DNA of 40,790 nt from a virus, in IMG/VR virus record IMGVR_UViG_3300027734_000132, positions 1 through 40,790 of that record; one strand, given 5' to 3'. Below, piece after piece: positions 1 to 5,923 of the stretch; position 1 is the stretch's first letter, and the number at the start of each line of letters is the position of its first letter. The notes under the pieces were generated by a model. It was not told the DNA's origin. It did not search any database and saw nothing but the letters and a program-made list of their open reading frames with translations. The translations under genes were made by a program, and so were the position numbers.

Positions 1-155
1 ACTTTTAGATAACTTTTTTGTAATAGATAAAAATTAGATAACTTTAAGATAACTTTTTTGTGCCAAATCCAGAGCCTAGGAAGTGGTCAGAAAATGGCTT
101 GCGAACAAGCCAAATCCGTCACCTGAGGTTTTTGGTATAGATTTTGGGAACCGAA
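1..155. repeat. Left copy of the 155-bp terminal repeat
   Basis: Identical to 40636-40790 except that base 29 is A here and G at 40664. A direct repeat at both contig ends is what a circular or circularly permuted genome gives when assembled linearly. The single mismatch could be an assembly error, population variation, or a real diverged duplication. It contains GTTATC-type sites (36-53) and a 7-bp hairpin (95-112). Confidence 0.93.
36..53 (-). promoter_or_regulatory. Tandem GTTATC site (11-bp period)
   Basis: Read on the minus strand this is GTTATCTTAAAGTTATCT: two GTTATC words whose starts are 11 bp apart, one helical turn. The same arrangement occurs at 445-460, 5566-5581 and 40631-40648. 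This copy is duplicated at 40671-40688 by the terminal repeat. It is probably a binding site for a phage or host regulator, or an origin iteron; which one cannot be told from sequence. Confidence 0.55.
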
Positions 156-402
156 GTCCAATTGCGCCGTGTGCAAAATTAGTTTGGTAGTGCGTTCCTA
201 GGCAATTCGTTTTAGGAATACCAATGTTGCTCGGTGGTTGTCGCTTGCCACCGCGCCTGATAAGCAATCAGGGAAAAAAGCACCATCTAACGGTGGGTTA
301 ATGCGGTAGCCAGCCGCACCCGAGATTCGTCCACCTCGGTAGTGGGGTGGACCATATACCAAACCAAAGGAAAAACGCCGAGAAGGACGATTCTCGGCGT
401 TT
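74..402 (+). ncRNA. Dense stem-loop region, candidate structured RNA
   Basis: No convincing gene lies between 1 and 552. By eye I find successive hairpins: 95-101/106-112 with a CGAA loop, 195-200/213-218, 232-237/248-253, 256-261/267-272, 281-284/292-295, 303-306/314-317, 331-337/344-350 (one G-U), and a perfect 12-bp stem 373-384/391-402 with a 6-base loop. In addition GCCTAGGA at 74-81 pairs perfectly with 196-203, an alternative long-range stem. The last stem could act as a terminator but lacks a clear T run. Strand is uncertain because most stems are symmetric. I do not recognise a known RNA family, and it is not a tRNA. Single-sequence folding by eye is weak evidence. Confidence 0.4.
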
Positions 403-444
403 CCAAGGAGAAGCCTAAAGGCTACCTAAAACCTTGTCAAACCT

Positions 445-460
445 GTTATCTAAAAGTTAC
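445..460 (+). promoter_or_regulatory. GTTATC site upstream of promoter P1
   Basis: GTTATCTAAAAGTTAC carries GTTA twice with 11-bp spacing. It ends exactly 19 bp before the -35 box of P1, the same distance as in P2 and P3, which puts its centre near -61. A GAAACGC word (465-471) lies between site and -35, as it does in P2. Confidence 0.55.
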
Positions 461-479
461 ATAGGAAACGCGGTAGAGG

Positions 480-507
480 TTTACATTCCATAGAAACAAT
501 ATAGATT
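480..507 (+). promoter_or_regulatory. Early promoter P1 (TTTACA-16-TAGATT)
   Basis: TTTACA at 480-485 and TAGATT at 502-507 with a 16-bp spacer. The same boxes and spacer occur at 5601-5628 and, on the minus strand, at 40586-40613, each just upstream of a gene with an AGGAGG ribosome site. It should drive the rightward early operon beginning at 553. Transcription would begin near 513-515, at the base of the leader hairpin. Confidence 0.7.
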
Positions 508-514
508 AGTTCCT

Positions 515-534
515 ATAAACCAATCAGGGTTTAT
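515..534 (+). promoter_or_regulatory. 5' leader hairpin of the P1 transcript
   Basis: ATAAACC (515-521) pairs with GGTTTAT (528-534) around loop AATCAG. The equivalent hairpins after P2 (5636-5653) and P3 (40559-40580, minus) keep AATCAG in the loop but change stem bases in a compensating way. It sits at the predicted mRNA 5' end, 6 bases before the AGGAGG at 541. It may protect the 5' end or be bound by a regulator. Confidence 0.6.
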
Positions 535-552
535 ATATATAGGAGGCAAAAA

Positions 553-669
553 ATGGCAACACGCAAAAACGGCATCATCGCAACAACATCCGTAGAGGAT
601 ATCTGGGCACTTATCTACGCAGTAGATCAAACACACGAAATTATGAAGGCAATTAAGGAGGCAAAATAA
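553..669 (+). CDS. Small hypothetical protein, first gene of the P1 operon
   Basis: This 38-residue open frame begins MATRKNGIIATTSVEDIW and ends AIKEAK. It has a strong AGGAGG (541-546) six bases before the ATG, and it is the first gene after promoter P1 and its hairpin. Its stop is directly followed by the next ATG, and the next gene's ribosome site is encoded in its own last codons (AAGGAGGCAAAATAA). No domain is recognisable. A mostly helical, possibly amphipathic C-terminal half is all that can be said. Being promoter-proximal in an early operon, it is a candidate host-takeover peptide, but that is only positional inference. Confidence 0.6.
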   Translation: MATRKNGIIATTSVEDIWALIYAVDQTHEIMKAIKEAK

Positions 670-927
670 ATGACTTTCAAATACAACGCTGGTGACCGCG
701 CACCACTTAATCGCAAGGCACTAGATTCATACGAAAATCTTTGCACAGAATGTGGCCGCGCACTTGGCAAAAACCCATTCTACTTTGAGGTAAGCACCGC
801 TTGGGAACTTATCATTCCTGGCAGCGGCGATCCAGATTCACACAGTTCGCAAGGTTGCTTTCCAATCGGTTCAACCTGCGCACACAAATTCGCACCAAAT
901 CTACTAATCAAAATGGAGGCAAACTAA
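670..927 (+). CDS. Small Cys-containing hypothetical protein
   Basis: An 85-residue protein with a CxxC pair (CTEC, residues 25-28) and two further Cys (63, 70), which could form a zinc knuckle; the second half is less regular. It starts directly after the previous stop with AGGAGG about 8 bases upstream. Its tail KMEAN is again dictated by the next gene's ribosome site (GGAGGCAAACTAA). I cannot assign a function. An overlapping frame at 801-1043 is a shadow without a ribosome site. Confidence 0.7.
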   Translation: MTFKYNAGDRAPLNRKALDSYENLCTECGRALGKNPFYFEVSTAWELIIPGSGDPDSHSSQGCFPIGSTCAHKFAPNLLIKMEAN

Positions 928-1197
928 ATGACAATTACAACTCAACCAACAACCGAACACACATTAGAAGTAACGCAGGTGGCAGTACTAGCAAAAATGA
1001 GCAAGCGCGAGGCGGCATCTTTGGTTCGTTACCTTACAGATGAAATTGCAGAATCAAACTCTCATATGATTAACATTAAGATAAATCTACAAAACCAATA
1101 CGGCGGCGCACTTGCAAATATCTCGGTAGGCGAAAGCATCTTTGGTGCAAGCGCGGTCATTACGGATTCCTGCATTAGAGAAAAGGAGGCAAAATAA
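928..1197 (+). CDS. Hypothetical protein
   Basis: This 89-residue protein has a Thr-rich start, then a charged helical stretch (KMSKREAASLVRYLTDEIAE, roughly 23-42) and a Gly/Ser-rich second half. No Cys pairs, membrane segment or known motif are visible. It lies in the tightly packed early operon, with its ATG right after the previous stop and a GGAGG upstream. It ends in EKEAK, the peptide created by the embedded ribosome site of the next gene. Confidence 0.65.
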   Translation: MTITTQPTTEHTLEVTQVAVLAKMSKREAASLVRYLTDEIAESNSHMINIKINLQNQYGGALANISVGESIFGASAVITDSCIREKEAK

Positions 1198-1337
1198 TGA
1201 AATGCGTACTTTGTAATGAATCGGCACATGCTTTTGGATTTTATGTAAATAGTTCAGAACGGCAAATATGTATTACCTGCTTTAATGCCATTAAAGTATT
1301 AGAGCATTACGCACCAAATCCTTTTCAGGTTGTGTAA
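1197..1337 (+). CDS. Zinc-ribbon mini-protein
   Basis: A 46-residue protein with two CxxC knuckles, CVLC (3-6) and CITC (25-28), spaced as in a treble-clef or zinc ribbon. The ATG overlaps the previous stop (TAATG) and has AAGGAGG 5-6 bases upstream. Such mini-proteins usually bind nucleic acid or a protein partner. It is one of many CxxC mini-proteins in this genome; no specific role can be given. Confidence 0.65.
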   Translation: MKCVLCNESAHAFGFYVNSSERQICITCFNAIKVLEHYAPNPFQVV

Positions 1338-1339
1338 TT

Positions 1340-1843
1340 GTGCAAACATTTATGCCTTACGACGATTTTAAGTTTACCGCACAAGCGTTGGATAATAAGC
1401 GGCTAGGTAAGCAACGAGTGGAAGCGTGGCAAGTTTTGCGTGCTTTACGCGGCGAAACAAAAGGTTGGGTTAATCATCCAGCAACAGTTATGTGGCGCGG
1501 TTGCGAACAAGCGTTGGTTCATTATGGCATAGTAATATGTGCCGAGTGGCAGGAACGCGGCTTTAAGGATTCACTCCTAGACAAATTTCTAGGTGAATGG
1601 CAAGGCAATCTTCAGTACGAAGAACCTTGGTGGATGGGTTACAACCCACTACATACATCCCATCAGTCTAACTTGTACCGCAAAGACCCAGTTTATTACA
1701 AGGACTTTGCCAACGCCACGGCAGACCTGCCTTATGTGTGGTGCCACCCAGATGGAACCCTGCATCTTGGAACAGAAAAACAAACAAGAAACGCTCAAGA
1801 ATTATTGCAAGCGGTTGTTTACATTCAACCTAATTCAATATAG
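1340..1843 (+). CDS. Pyrimidine-dimer DNA glycosylase-like protein
   Basis: The sequence reads MQTFMPYDDFKFTAQALDNK, then RLGKQRVEAWQVLRAL, WVNHPATVMWRGCEQALVHYG, HTSHQSNLYRKDP and LPYVW, which is the pattern of the Pyr_excise family related to T4 endonuclease V. That family cuts the glycosidic bond at UV pyrimidine dimers and nicks the backbone. The length, 167 residues, is normal. The start is GTG at 1340, two bases after the previous stop, and fits the family N-terminus; no strong ribosome site is seen. A role in repairing UV damage in sunlit water is plausible. Its 3' end overlaps promoter P4. Confidence 0.82.
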   Translation: MQTFMPYDDFKFTAQALDNKRLGKQRVEAWQVLRALRGETKGWVNHPATVMWRGCEQALVHYGIVICAEWQERGFKDSLLDKFLGEWQGNLQYEEPWWMGYNPLHTSHQSNLYRKDPVYYKDFANATADLPYVWCHPDGTLHLGTEKQTRNAQELLQAVVYIQPNSI

Positions 1844-1846
1844 ATT
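1818..1846 (+). promoter_or_regulatory. Internal promoter P4 (TTTACA-17-TAGATT)
   Basis: The boxes TTTACAT...ATATAGATT match P1-P3, but the spacer is 17 and there is no GTTATC site upstream. A different small hairpin follows (GGGC 1856-1859 with GCCC 1865-1868). It overlaps the end of the glycosylase gene and probably boosts expression from 1894 onward. Confidence 0.55.
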
Positions 1847-1893
1847 CAATCCTACGGGCAAGGCGCCCAGTAAGGTAATTAAGGAGGCACGGA

Positions 1894-2082
1894 ATGGCAA
1901 TATACAAAAACACAAACGGCGAAACAATAGAAACAAATGGAACGCGCTACACGATTACATCAGCAGACGGAAATATCCAACGGACAGCAGATATTTCTAA
2001 ATGGACAAGTAATGCTGAACAATGGATTGACAACGACATCAAGCAAGGGCTTTACAACGGATTCGTTAAGGCAGGTGCTTAA
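1894..2082 (+). CDS. Small hypothetical protein
   Basis: This 62-residue protein starts MAIYKNTNGETIETNG and has a beta-rich, Thr/Asn-rich first half followed by a helix with two Trp. AAGGAGG lies 6-7 bases before the ATG, and promoter P4 is just upstream. It stands two bases before the annealing-type protein gene, so the two are surely co-transcribed. No family recognised. Confidence 0.65.
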   Translation: MAIYKNTNGETIETNGTRYTITSADGNIQRTADISKWTSNAEQWIDNDIKQGLYNGFVKAGA

Positions 2083-2084
2083 TT

Positions 2085-2639
2085 ATGGCAAAATTTGACT
2101 TGGAATCTTACGAAACTGTAGGTGAACGCATAGCAAAAGCGCACGAAAAGTATCCCGACTTGCGCATCATTACTCATCTTGTGGAAACAACGCGAGATGA
2201 TTTTGGTAAACCACTTCAATATATTGTTCAGGCACAAATTTGGCTTGGCGATATCCTAAAAGGTCAGGACTACGCAGAGGAAATTGTAGGTTCATCAAAT
2301 GTAAACAGAACCTCGGCTCTGGAAAACTGCACGACTTCCGCAATTGGTCGCGCATTGGCTTGCGGATTATCTTTACAAGGCACCGACCCACGCAAGACAC
2401 GACCTTCACGCGAGGAAATGGAAAAAGTGGAGCGTATGCAAAAACCTAACCAATCTCCCGAACAAGAAGCACTCGCAATCACCGCGATTGAACAAATCAA
2501 CGACATTACAACGATTGAGGAACTTCGCAACTTTTACACAGGCGCACAAGAGGCAGGTATTTTGCACATTAACATTAACGGGGTATCCATTAATGGACTA
2601 ATTGGCGCACACAAGAAAACTTTGGAGGCAACTAAATGA
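2085..2639 (+). CDS. ERF/annealing-type recombination protein (probable)
   Basis: A 184-residue protein. Residues 73-95 (VNRTSALENC, TSAIGRALACGL) are the block that marks ERF-like phage single-strand annealing proteins, and residues 44-60 fit the preceding beta strand pair. The C-terminal third is helical and variable. Such proteins pair complementary single strands during phage recombination-dependent replication. RusA, a Cas4-like nuclease and SSB are encoded nearby, which completes a plausible recombination set. The family call rests on this one block, so it could instead be a divergent protein of unknown role carrying the same motif. Confidence 0.5.
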   Translation: MAKFDLESYETVGERIAKAHEKYPDLRIITHLVETTRDDFGKPLQYIVQAQIWLGDILKGQDYAEEIVGSSNVNRTSALENCTTSAIGRALACGLSLQGTDPRKTRPSREEMEKVERMQKPNQSPEQEALAITAIEQINDITTIEELRNFYTGAQEAGILHININGVSINGLIGAHKKTLEATK

Positions 2640-2824
2640 CACGACCACCACAATGGATAGAAATTTGGTTTGGTAAGGACTGGCTGGATTATTTTTGGAC
2701 ACACCGACCAACCAAGACACGTCAGTACTACCAACTGCGGTCAATTATCCGTATGCTTATTTGGATTCCATTCTTTGTAGGATGCTTCTACATTATCCTA
2801 GGTGCTGTGGCGGTGTTCTCGTGA
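2636..2824 (+). CDS. Small membrane protein
   Basis: This 62-residue protein overlaps the upstream gene by ATGA. It has an aromatic, basic N-terminal part and one hydrophobic segment near residues 39-60 (MLIWIPFFVGCFYIILGAVA). That predicts a single-pass inner-membrane protein with the basic part inside. Function unknown; early expression makes a holin role unlikely. Confidence 0.62.
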   Translation: MTRPPQWIEIWFGKDWLDYFWTHRPTKTRQYYQLRSIIRMLIWIPFFVGCFYIILGAVAVFS

Positions 2825-3054
2825 ATCATCCAGAAGGCAGAGTCCTAGCAATACAACAACAAATGTTTTTTTCAAAAATACTTGCAGAAAAAATGGATAT
2901 ACACGCCGAAGATGTACTACGCAAGTTGTCAATCTCTGGTCTTAGACTTGCCACAGACGAAGATGAAATTGCCGTAGATGCCGCAGTTATATTGCCAAGA
3001 TTAGACACATACGAAACTAAATTGTACGCAGTACCGACTGGAGACAACCTATGA
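2821..3054 (+). CDS. Hypothetical protein
   Basis: I place the start at GTG 2821, which overlaps the previous stop (GTGA); an upstream in-frame ATG at 2695 would overlap most of the membrane protein gene. The resulting 77-residue protein has a helical N-terminus (VLAIQQQMFFSKILAEKMDI) and an acidic middle. No family recognised. It overlaps the following gene by ATGA, typical of translational coupling. Confidence 0.6.
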   Translation: MNHPEGRVLAIQQQMFFSKILAEKMDIHAEDVLRKLSISGLRLATDEDEIAVDAAVILPRLDTYETKLYAVPTGDNL

Positions 3055-3398
3055 GTTTAACCCCAATGCAAGTAGAAAGACGATTGCTGGATTTATCCAA
3101 AGAAATTGACGAAGCACATCAAGATTTGGTTGCTTGCGAACATACTTACCACACAGCAAAAGCCAGTCTTGAAATATCTATGGCGCGTTCGCGTATGGCA
3201 GTAGCACACCCAGACCATAAACTGACCAGCGTGCAACGAGATGATGTGGCACTTATTGAAAATGCAGAACTGCATATGAACTTATCTGTAGCGGAATCTT
3301 CGGTAAAAGCGGCTCGTGCAAATGCTAACCGCATCCGCACTCAGGTAGATATTGCGCGGTCTATCTCGGTATCAGTCCGAGCAAGTATGGAGTTGTAG
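3051..3398 (+). CDS. Coiled-coil phage protein
   Basis: A 115-residue, almost fully helical protein with heptad-like spacing from MQVERRLLDLSKEIDEAHQD to the end, closing with RTQVDIARSISVSVRASMEL. Actinophages often carry a small helical protein with a comparable ending next to a Cas4-like nuclease, as here. Its role is not known. It overlaps the gene before it by 4 bases. Confidence 0.68.
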   Translation: MSLTPMQVERRLLDLSKEIDEAHQDLVACEHTYHTAKASLEISMARSRMAVAHPDHKLTSVQRDDVALIENAELHMNLSVAESSVKAARANANRIRTQVDIARSISVSVRASMEL

Positions 3399-3400
3399 TT

Positions 3401-3529
3401 ATGGCAAAGGAAAAATGTCCTTTGTGTGCTAAGCGCAGGAATTTATTTACAGTAGATTATCTAGGCGGTCAGCACCGATTTTGTAACCAATGCATCACCG
3501 ACAAACTACTTACAGGCTGGAGCCGCTAA
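3401..3529 (+). CDS. Zinc-ribbon mini-protein
   Basis: A 42-residue protein with CPLC (6-9) and CNQC (28-31), a minimal zinc ribbon, and a basic linker (KRRN). It starts two bases after the coiled-coil gene, and its stop overlaps the ATG of the nuclease (TAATG). Its tight linkage to the nuclease may mean a shared process. Confidence 0.62.
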   Translation: MAKEKCPLCAKRRNLFTVDYLGGQHRFCNQCITDKLLTGWSR

Positions 3530-4179
3530 TGGATATCCAAAACCTTCTAAAGGTGGCACTTTATGAGCAAGACGGACAGCGTGATCGTTCGCAACAAACT
3601 CAGTTAGGTGCATCATCAGTTGGCGGATGTAGGCGACAGGCTTGGAGCATCCTTAATGGAGTACCAAAAACAAATGACAACACAGAACACCTTGCCGCAA
3701 TTATTGGCACATCGCTACACGCGACTATTGCTGGTGCAATGGAAGCCGCAGATCCATTTGGTGATGATTTTCTAATTGAGCAAGCGTTTGAAACGGAACA
3801 TCTAAAAGGTCATTGCGATTTATTTATTAAATCAACTGGTACGGTAATTGACTGGAAAACAACCACCAAGAAAAAACTGGCTGAATTCCCAAATGACCAA
3901 CAGCGTATGCAAGTACAACTGTATGGATACCTTATTGAGGAAGCAGGACATATGGTTGCCGAAGTTGCGTTGGTTGCAATTCCGCGTGACGGACAATCAA
4001 AGGATATTAAAGTCCACAGCGAACCTTACAATCGCGAAATGGCGCAACAAGGTTTGGATTGGATTACGGATATTAAATCTAGGACAGAACCACCTGCGCC
4101 CGAAAAGTCAGCATTCTTTTGTAAAAACTATTGTGCTTGGTATGACCAGTCAGGCGAGGTCGGATGTACAGGAAAGTAG
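3529..4179 (+). CDS. Cas4/RecB-like PD-(D/E)XK exonuclease
   Basis: 216 residues from the ATG that overlaps the previous stop. The nuclease core is visible: H64, D97 (GHCDLFI), D108-x-K110 (VIDWKTTTK) and the QxxxY motif (QMQ/QLYGYL, 127-134). Cys at 34, 198, 202 and 213 match the four ligands of the Fe-S cluster of Cas4/AddB-type nucleases. Such enzymes resect DNA ends, here probably to load the annealing protein, SSB and RusA. A role in spacer acquisition is not indicated because there is no CRISPR array or Cas1. An in-frame ATG at 3490 lies inside the preceding gene and is less likely. Confidence 0.82.
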   Translation: MDIQNLLKVALYEQDGQRDRSQQTQLGASSVGGCRRQAWSILNGVPKTNDNTEHLAAIIGTSLHATIAGAMEAADPFGDDFLIEQAFETEHLKGHCDLFIKSTGTVIDWKTTTKKKLAEFPNDQQRMQVQLYGYLIEEAGHMVAEVALVAIPRDGQSKDIKVHSEPYNREMAQQGLDWITDIKSRTEPPAPEKSAFFCKNYCAWYDQSGEVGCTGK

Positions 4180-4532
4180 TTGATAGAAATAAAATTGAAT
4201 GGGAACGCGCATCGTGCCAAGGGTTAGAGACCGATCTATTCTTTACCCCACGAACCGAGTTACTTATTGAAGGACTCAACTACAACCACTTACGCAGAAT
4301 GTGCTTTGACTGTCCAATACAAAAGGAATGTCTACAAGCAGCAACAGCCTTTGAGCCTTATGGATTTTGGGGTGGTTTATCCGAAGATGAACGCCGCCAT
4401 ATTTATGCAGGCAAACTGGACACACGGGTTATGGGATGGCTTAGGCGAGACTTAAAAGCACTTAACATAGGTTTATCAACATTGGTGCAGACCGTGTTGT
4501 CCGTTGAGAGAGATTTTACTTTTAACAAATGA
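4164..4532 (+). CDS. whiB: WhiB-family iron-sulfur transcription regulator
   Basis: 122 residues with the WhiB signature: C18, then C47-x2-C50-x5-C56, which bind a 4Fe-4S cluster, followed by FWGGLSEDER (the G[VI]WGG turn) and a basic region. WhiB proteins bind the host primary sigma factor and alter promoter choice; phage copies can block host regulators. WhiB is confined to actinobacteria and their phages, so this is the best host clue. The reading frame overlaps the nuclease by 16 bases; no later start keeps C18. It is a candidate controller of the TTTACA/TAGAT promoters, by inference only. Confidence 0.92.
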   Translation: MYRKVVDRNKIEWERASCQGLETDLFFTPRTELLIEGLNYNHLRRMCFDCPIQKECLQAATAFEPYGFWGGLSEDERRHIYAGKLDTRVMGWLRRDLKALNIGLSTLVQTVLSVERDFTFNK

Positions 4533-4888
4533 CCATAAACGAACAAGTGGCAGAACTTATTAAAGTGTACTTTAGAAATTACACGGGCGATATTGCACCA
4601 GCACGAGGTCAAATGGCTGGTCAGTTGCAGCAAATTCTAAAGGAAACCACTTTTGCTAAGATTTTGCCACTTGTTGAGGCGGTAGCCTTAGACGGAATGC
4701 CACTTAGCCGAGCAACATTGTTAATGGCTGCCAAAAAATTAAAGCAACCAGCAGAAAAACCAACCATCGTGGCTCAGCCCTTTAATGCAGATGACTTCAT
4801 AAATCATTTTGCAATCCCTATGCCTGACTATGTGCGCGAGGCTCTAAAAAAACCTCGCACAAAGCCAATAGACGAGGGAACAGACTAA
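4529..4888 (+). CDS. Hypothetical protein, WhiB neighbour
   Basis: This 119-residue protein overlaps whiB by ATGA. The first ~75 residues are helical (MTINEQVAELIKVYFRNYTG, then PLVEAVALDGMPLSRATLLM), followed by a Pro/Lys-rich linker. The pattern resembles small DNA-binding or replication-loading proteins, but no motif is decisive. It is the last gene before a 100-base gap. Confidence 0.6.
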   Translation: MTINEQVAELIKVYFRNYTGDIAPARGQMAGQLQQILKETTFAKILPLVEAVALDGMPLSRATLLMAAKKLKQPAEKPTIVAQPFNADDFINHFAIPMPDYVREALKKPRTKPIDEGTD

Positions 4889-4926
4889 AGTTGGGTAAAT
4901 ATACCTTCCGACACGCCGACCCTCTT

Positions 4927-4949
4927 AAATAGCCTTCTGCGGCTTATTT
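4927..4949 (+). terminator. Possible weak terminator or hairpin
   Basis: AAATA-GCC pairs with GGC-(T)-TATTT around a six-base loop, with one bulged T and no long T run. ATACCTT at 4901-4907 is also the inverse of AAGGTAT at 4959-4965. The 4889-4989 gap shows nothing else convincing apart from the AGGAGG that serves the gene at 4990. Confidence 0.3.
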
Positions 4950-4989
4950 GTGCTAAGTAAGGTATCCTGTAAGACTATAGGAGGAACAA

Positions 4990-5181
4990 ATGACTGTTCT
5001 TAAGAGTATAGATGTAGGTGCTGTACAGGCTGGCGATACCGTAGTCATTCATAAAGATCGTTTTCTCGTTGAGTACTCCGAGCAAGACGGAATTGTTTAT
5101 GAGATGCAACTTACTGATGCAAATGGTAGTAAGGTTCGCAAGTGTCTACTACAAGGCGAGAAGGTCAGTCTAGAGATTTGA
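4990..5181 (+). CDS. Small beta-rich hypothetical protein
   Basis: 63 residues, strongly predicted beta: MTVLKSIDVGAVQAGDTVVI, then LVEYSEQDGIVYEMQLTD. The GDTVVIHKDRFLVEY stretch resembles an SH3-like barrel of the KOW/translation-factor type, a weak resemblance only. AGGAGG lies about 6 bases before the ATG. It is coupled to rusA through a TTGA overlap. Confidence 0.62.
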   Translation: MTVLKSIDVGAVQAGDTVVIHKDRFLVEYSEQDGIVYEMQLTDANGSKVRKCLLQGEKVSLEI

Positions 5182-5564
5182 CCATCGCCTTCAAAGTTGA
5201 AGGCAAACCCATCCAGCAAGGTTCTATGCGTGCATTTAACAACCGCATAGTTCATAACAAGTCAGCCGATTTAATGGCGTGGCGATCTTTGGTTGCACAA
5301 GAAGCGGCTAAAGCGGGTTGCACGCCGATAGAAGGCGCGATAACAATTACATTGAAGTTTAGATATGAACGTCCAAAATCGGTATCCAGACAGCAGCCAA
5401 CGGTTCCACCAGACCTAGACAAGCAAATCCGCAGCATCCTTGATGCCTTAACTGGGGTCGCCTATGTGGATGATTCGCAGGTGGTGAGCATCTACGCTAC
5501 CAAGGAGTACGGACTTCCAGCAGGGGTATCCATTGAACTTACGGGCGGTTTTGACGACCTATAA
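5178..5564 (+). CDS. rusA: RusA-type Holliday junction resolvase
   Basis: 128 residues from TTG 5178, which overlaps the previous stop (TTGA) and begins near the usual RusA N-terminus (IAFKVEGKPIQQGSMRAF). The metal-binding region is clear: PDLDK (78-82), then LDALTGVAYVDDSQV (about 88-102), the Asp residues that cut four-way junctions. An ATG at 5142 in frame would add 12 residues but overlap the upstream gene by 40 bases. It resolves recombination intermediates during replication or before packaging, acting downstream of the annealing protein and SSB. Confidence 0.9.
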   Translation: MTIAFKVEGKPIQQGSMRAFNNRIVHNKSADLMAWRSLVAQEAAKAGCTPIEGAITITLKFRYERPKSVSRQQPTVPPDLDKQIRSILDALTGVAYVDDSQVVSIYATKEYGLPAGVSIELTGGFDDL

Positions 5565-5565
5565 A

Positions 5566-5581
5566 GTTATCAAGTTGTTAC
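5566..5581 (+). promoter_or_regulatory. GTTATC site upstream of promoter P2
   Basis: GTTATCAAGTTGTTAC: GTTA twice, 11 bp apart, ending exactly 19 bp before the -35 box of P2. The middle differs from the P1 copy, while both GTTA words and the spacing are kept. GAAACGC follows at 5587-5593, as in P1. Confidence 0.5.
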
Positions 5582-5600
5582 AAAAGAAACGCTGTAGATG

Positions 5601-5628
5601 TTTACATCCACCAAAAACCATATAGATT
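5601..5628 (+). promoter_or_regulatory. Early promoter P2 (TTTACA-16-TAGATT)
   Basis: TTTACA 5601-5606 and TAGATT 5623-5628, with the same spacer as P1 and the flank GTAGATGTTTACATC shared with P3. It should drive the operon from 5671 to the terminator at 9222-9262. Confidence 0.7.
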
Positions 5629-5635
5629 AGTGCCA

Positions 5636-5653
5636 TAACCCAATCAGGGGTTA
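5636..5653 (+). promoter_or_regulatory. 5' leader hairpin of the P2 transcript
   Basis: TAACCC (5636-5641) pairs with GGGTTA (5648-5653) around the conserved loop AATCAG. The stem differs from P1 (AAACC/GGTTT) on both sides, so the pairing is maintained. Confidence 0.6.
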
Positions 5654-5670
5654 CCGATTAGGAGGCAAAA

Positions 5671-5922
5671 ATGATATCAACAAATCAAATGCTAGAAAAT
5701 GCAACACAGACTTACAATGGAAAAACTGGTTGTGCTTGTGGCTGCGGTGGTAATTATGACGAAGCAGAATCCGTCGCAGGTCAAAAGCGTATTAAAAAAA
5801 TAATGAATGCAGATCCCGAAAAATTAATTGCTTACGATTTTGGAAATAACGAAGGTTGTATTGAAATAGAAAATCGTGATGGAACTCGCGTTACTCGTGT
5901 CTATTACAAGGTTGGTGCATAA
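5671..5922 (+). CDS. Cys-rich hypothetical protein, first gene of the P2 operon
   Basis: 83 residues with a tight Cys/Gly cluster CACGCGGNY (about 21-29) near the N-terminus, then a charged helix and a beta-rich acidic tail. This cluster looks like a metal-binding turn. The ATG follows AGGAGGCAAAA directly after promoter P2 and its hairpin, so this should be an abundant early product. Function unknown. Confidence 0.68.
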   Translation: MISTNQMLENATQTYNGKTGCACGCGGNYDEAESVAGQKRIKKIMNADPEKLIAYDFGNNEGCIEIENRDGTRVTRVYYKVGA

Positions 5923-5923
5923 C

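Noticed and set aside
76-267. 63-residue open frame on the minus strand
   Set aside because: It starts at TTG without a ribosome site, has no recognisable domain, and lies across the stem-loop region and the terminal repeat.
231-360. Possible tRNA or tmRNA 3' end
   Set aside because: Several stems are present, but no T arm with TTCGA in a 7-base loop or matching acceptor could be built on either strand.
1593-2000. 135-residue open frame across the glycosylase end and promoter P4
   Set aside because: It is a frame shadow: no ribosome site, and it crosses two well-supported genes.
2695-2820. N-terminal extension of the gene at 2821
   Set aside because: It would overlap almost all of the membrane protein gene; the GTGA overlap at 2821 is the better start.
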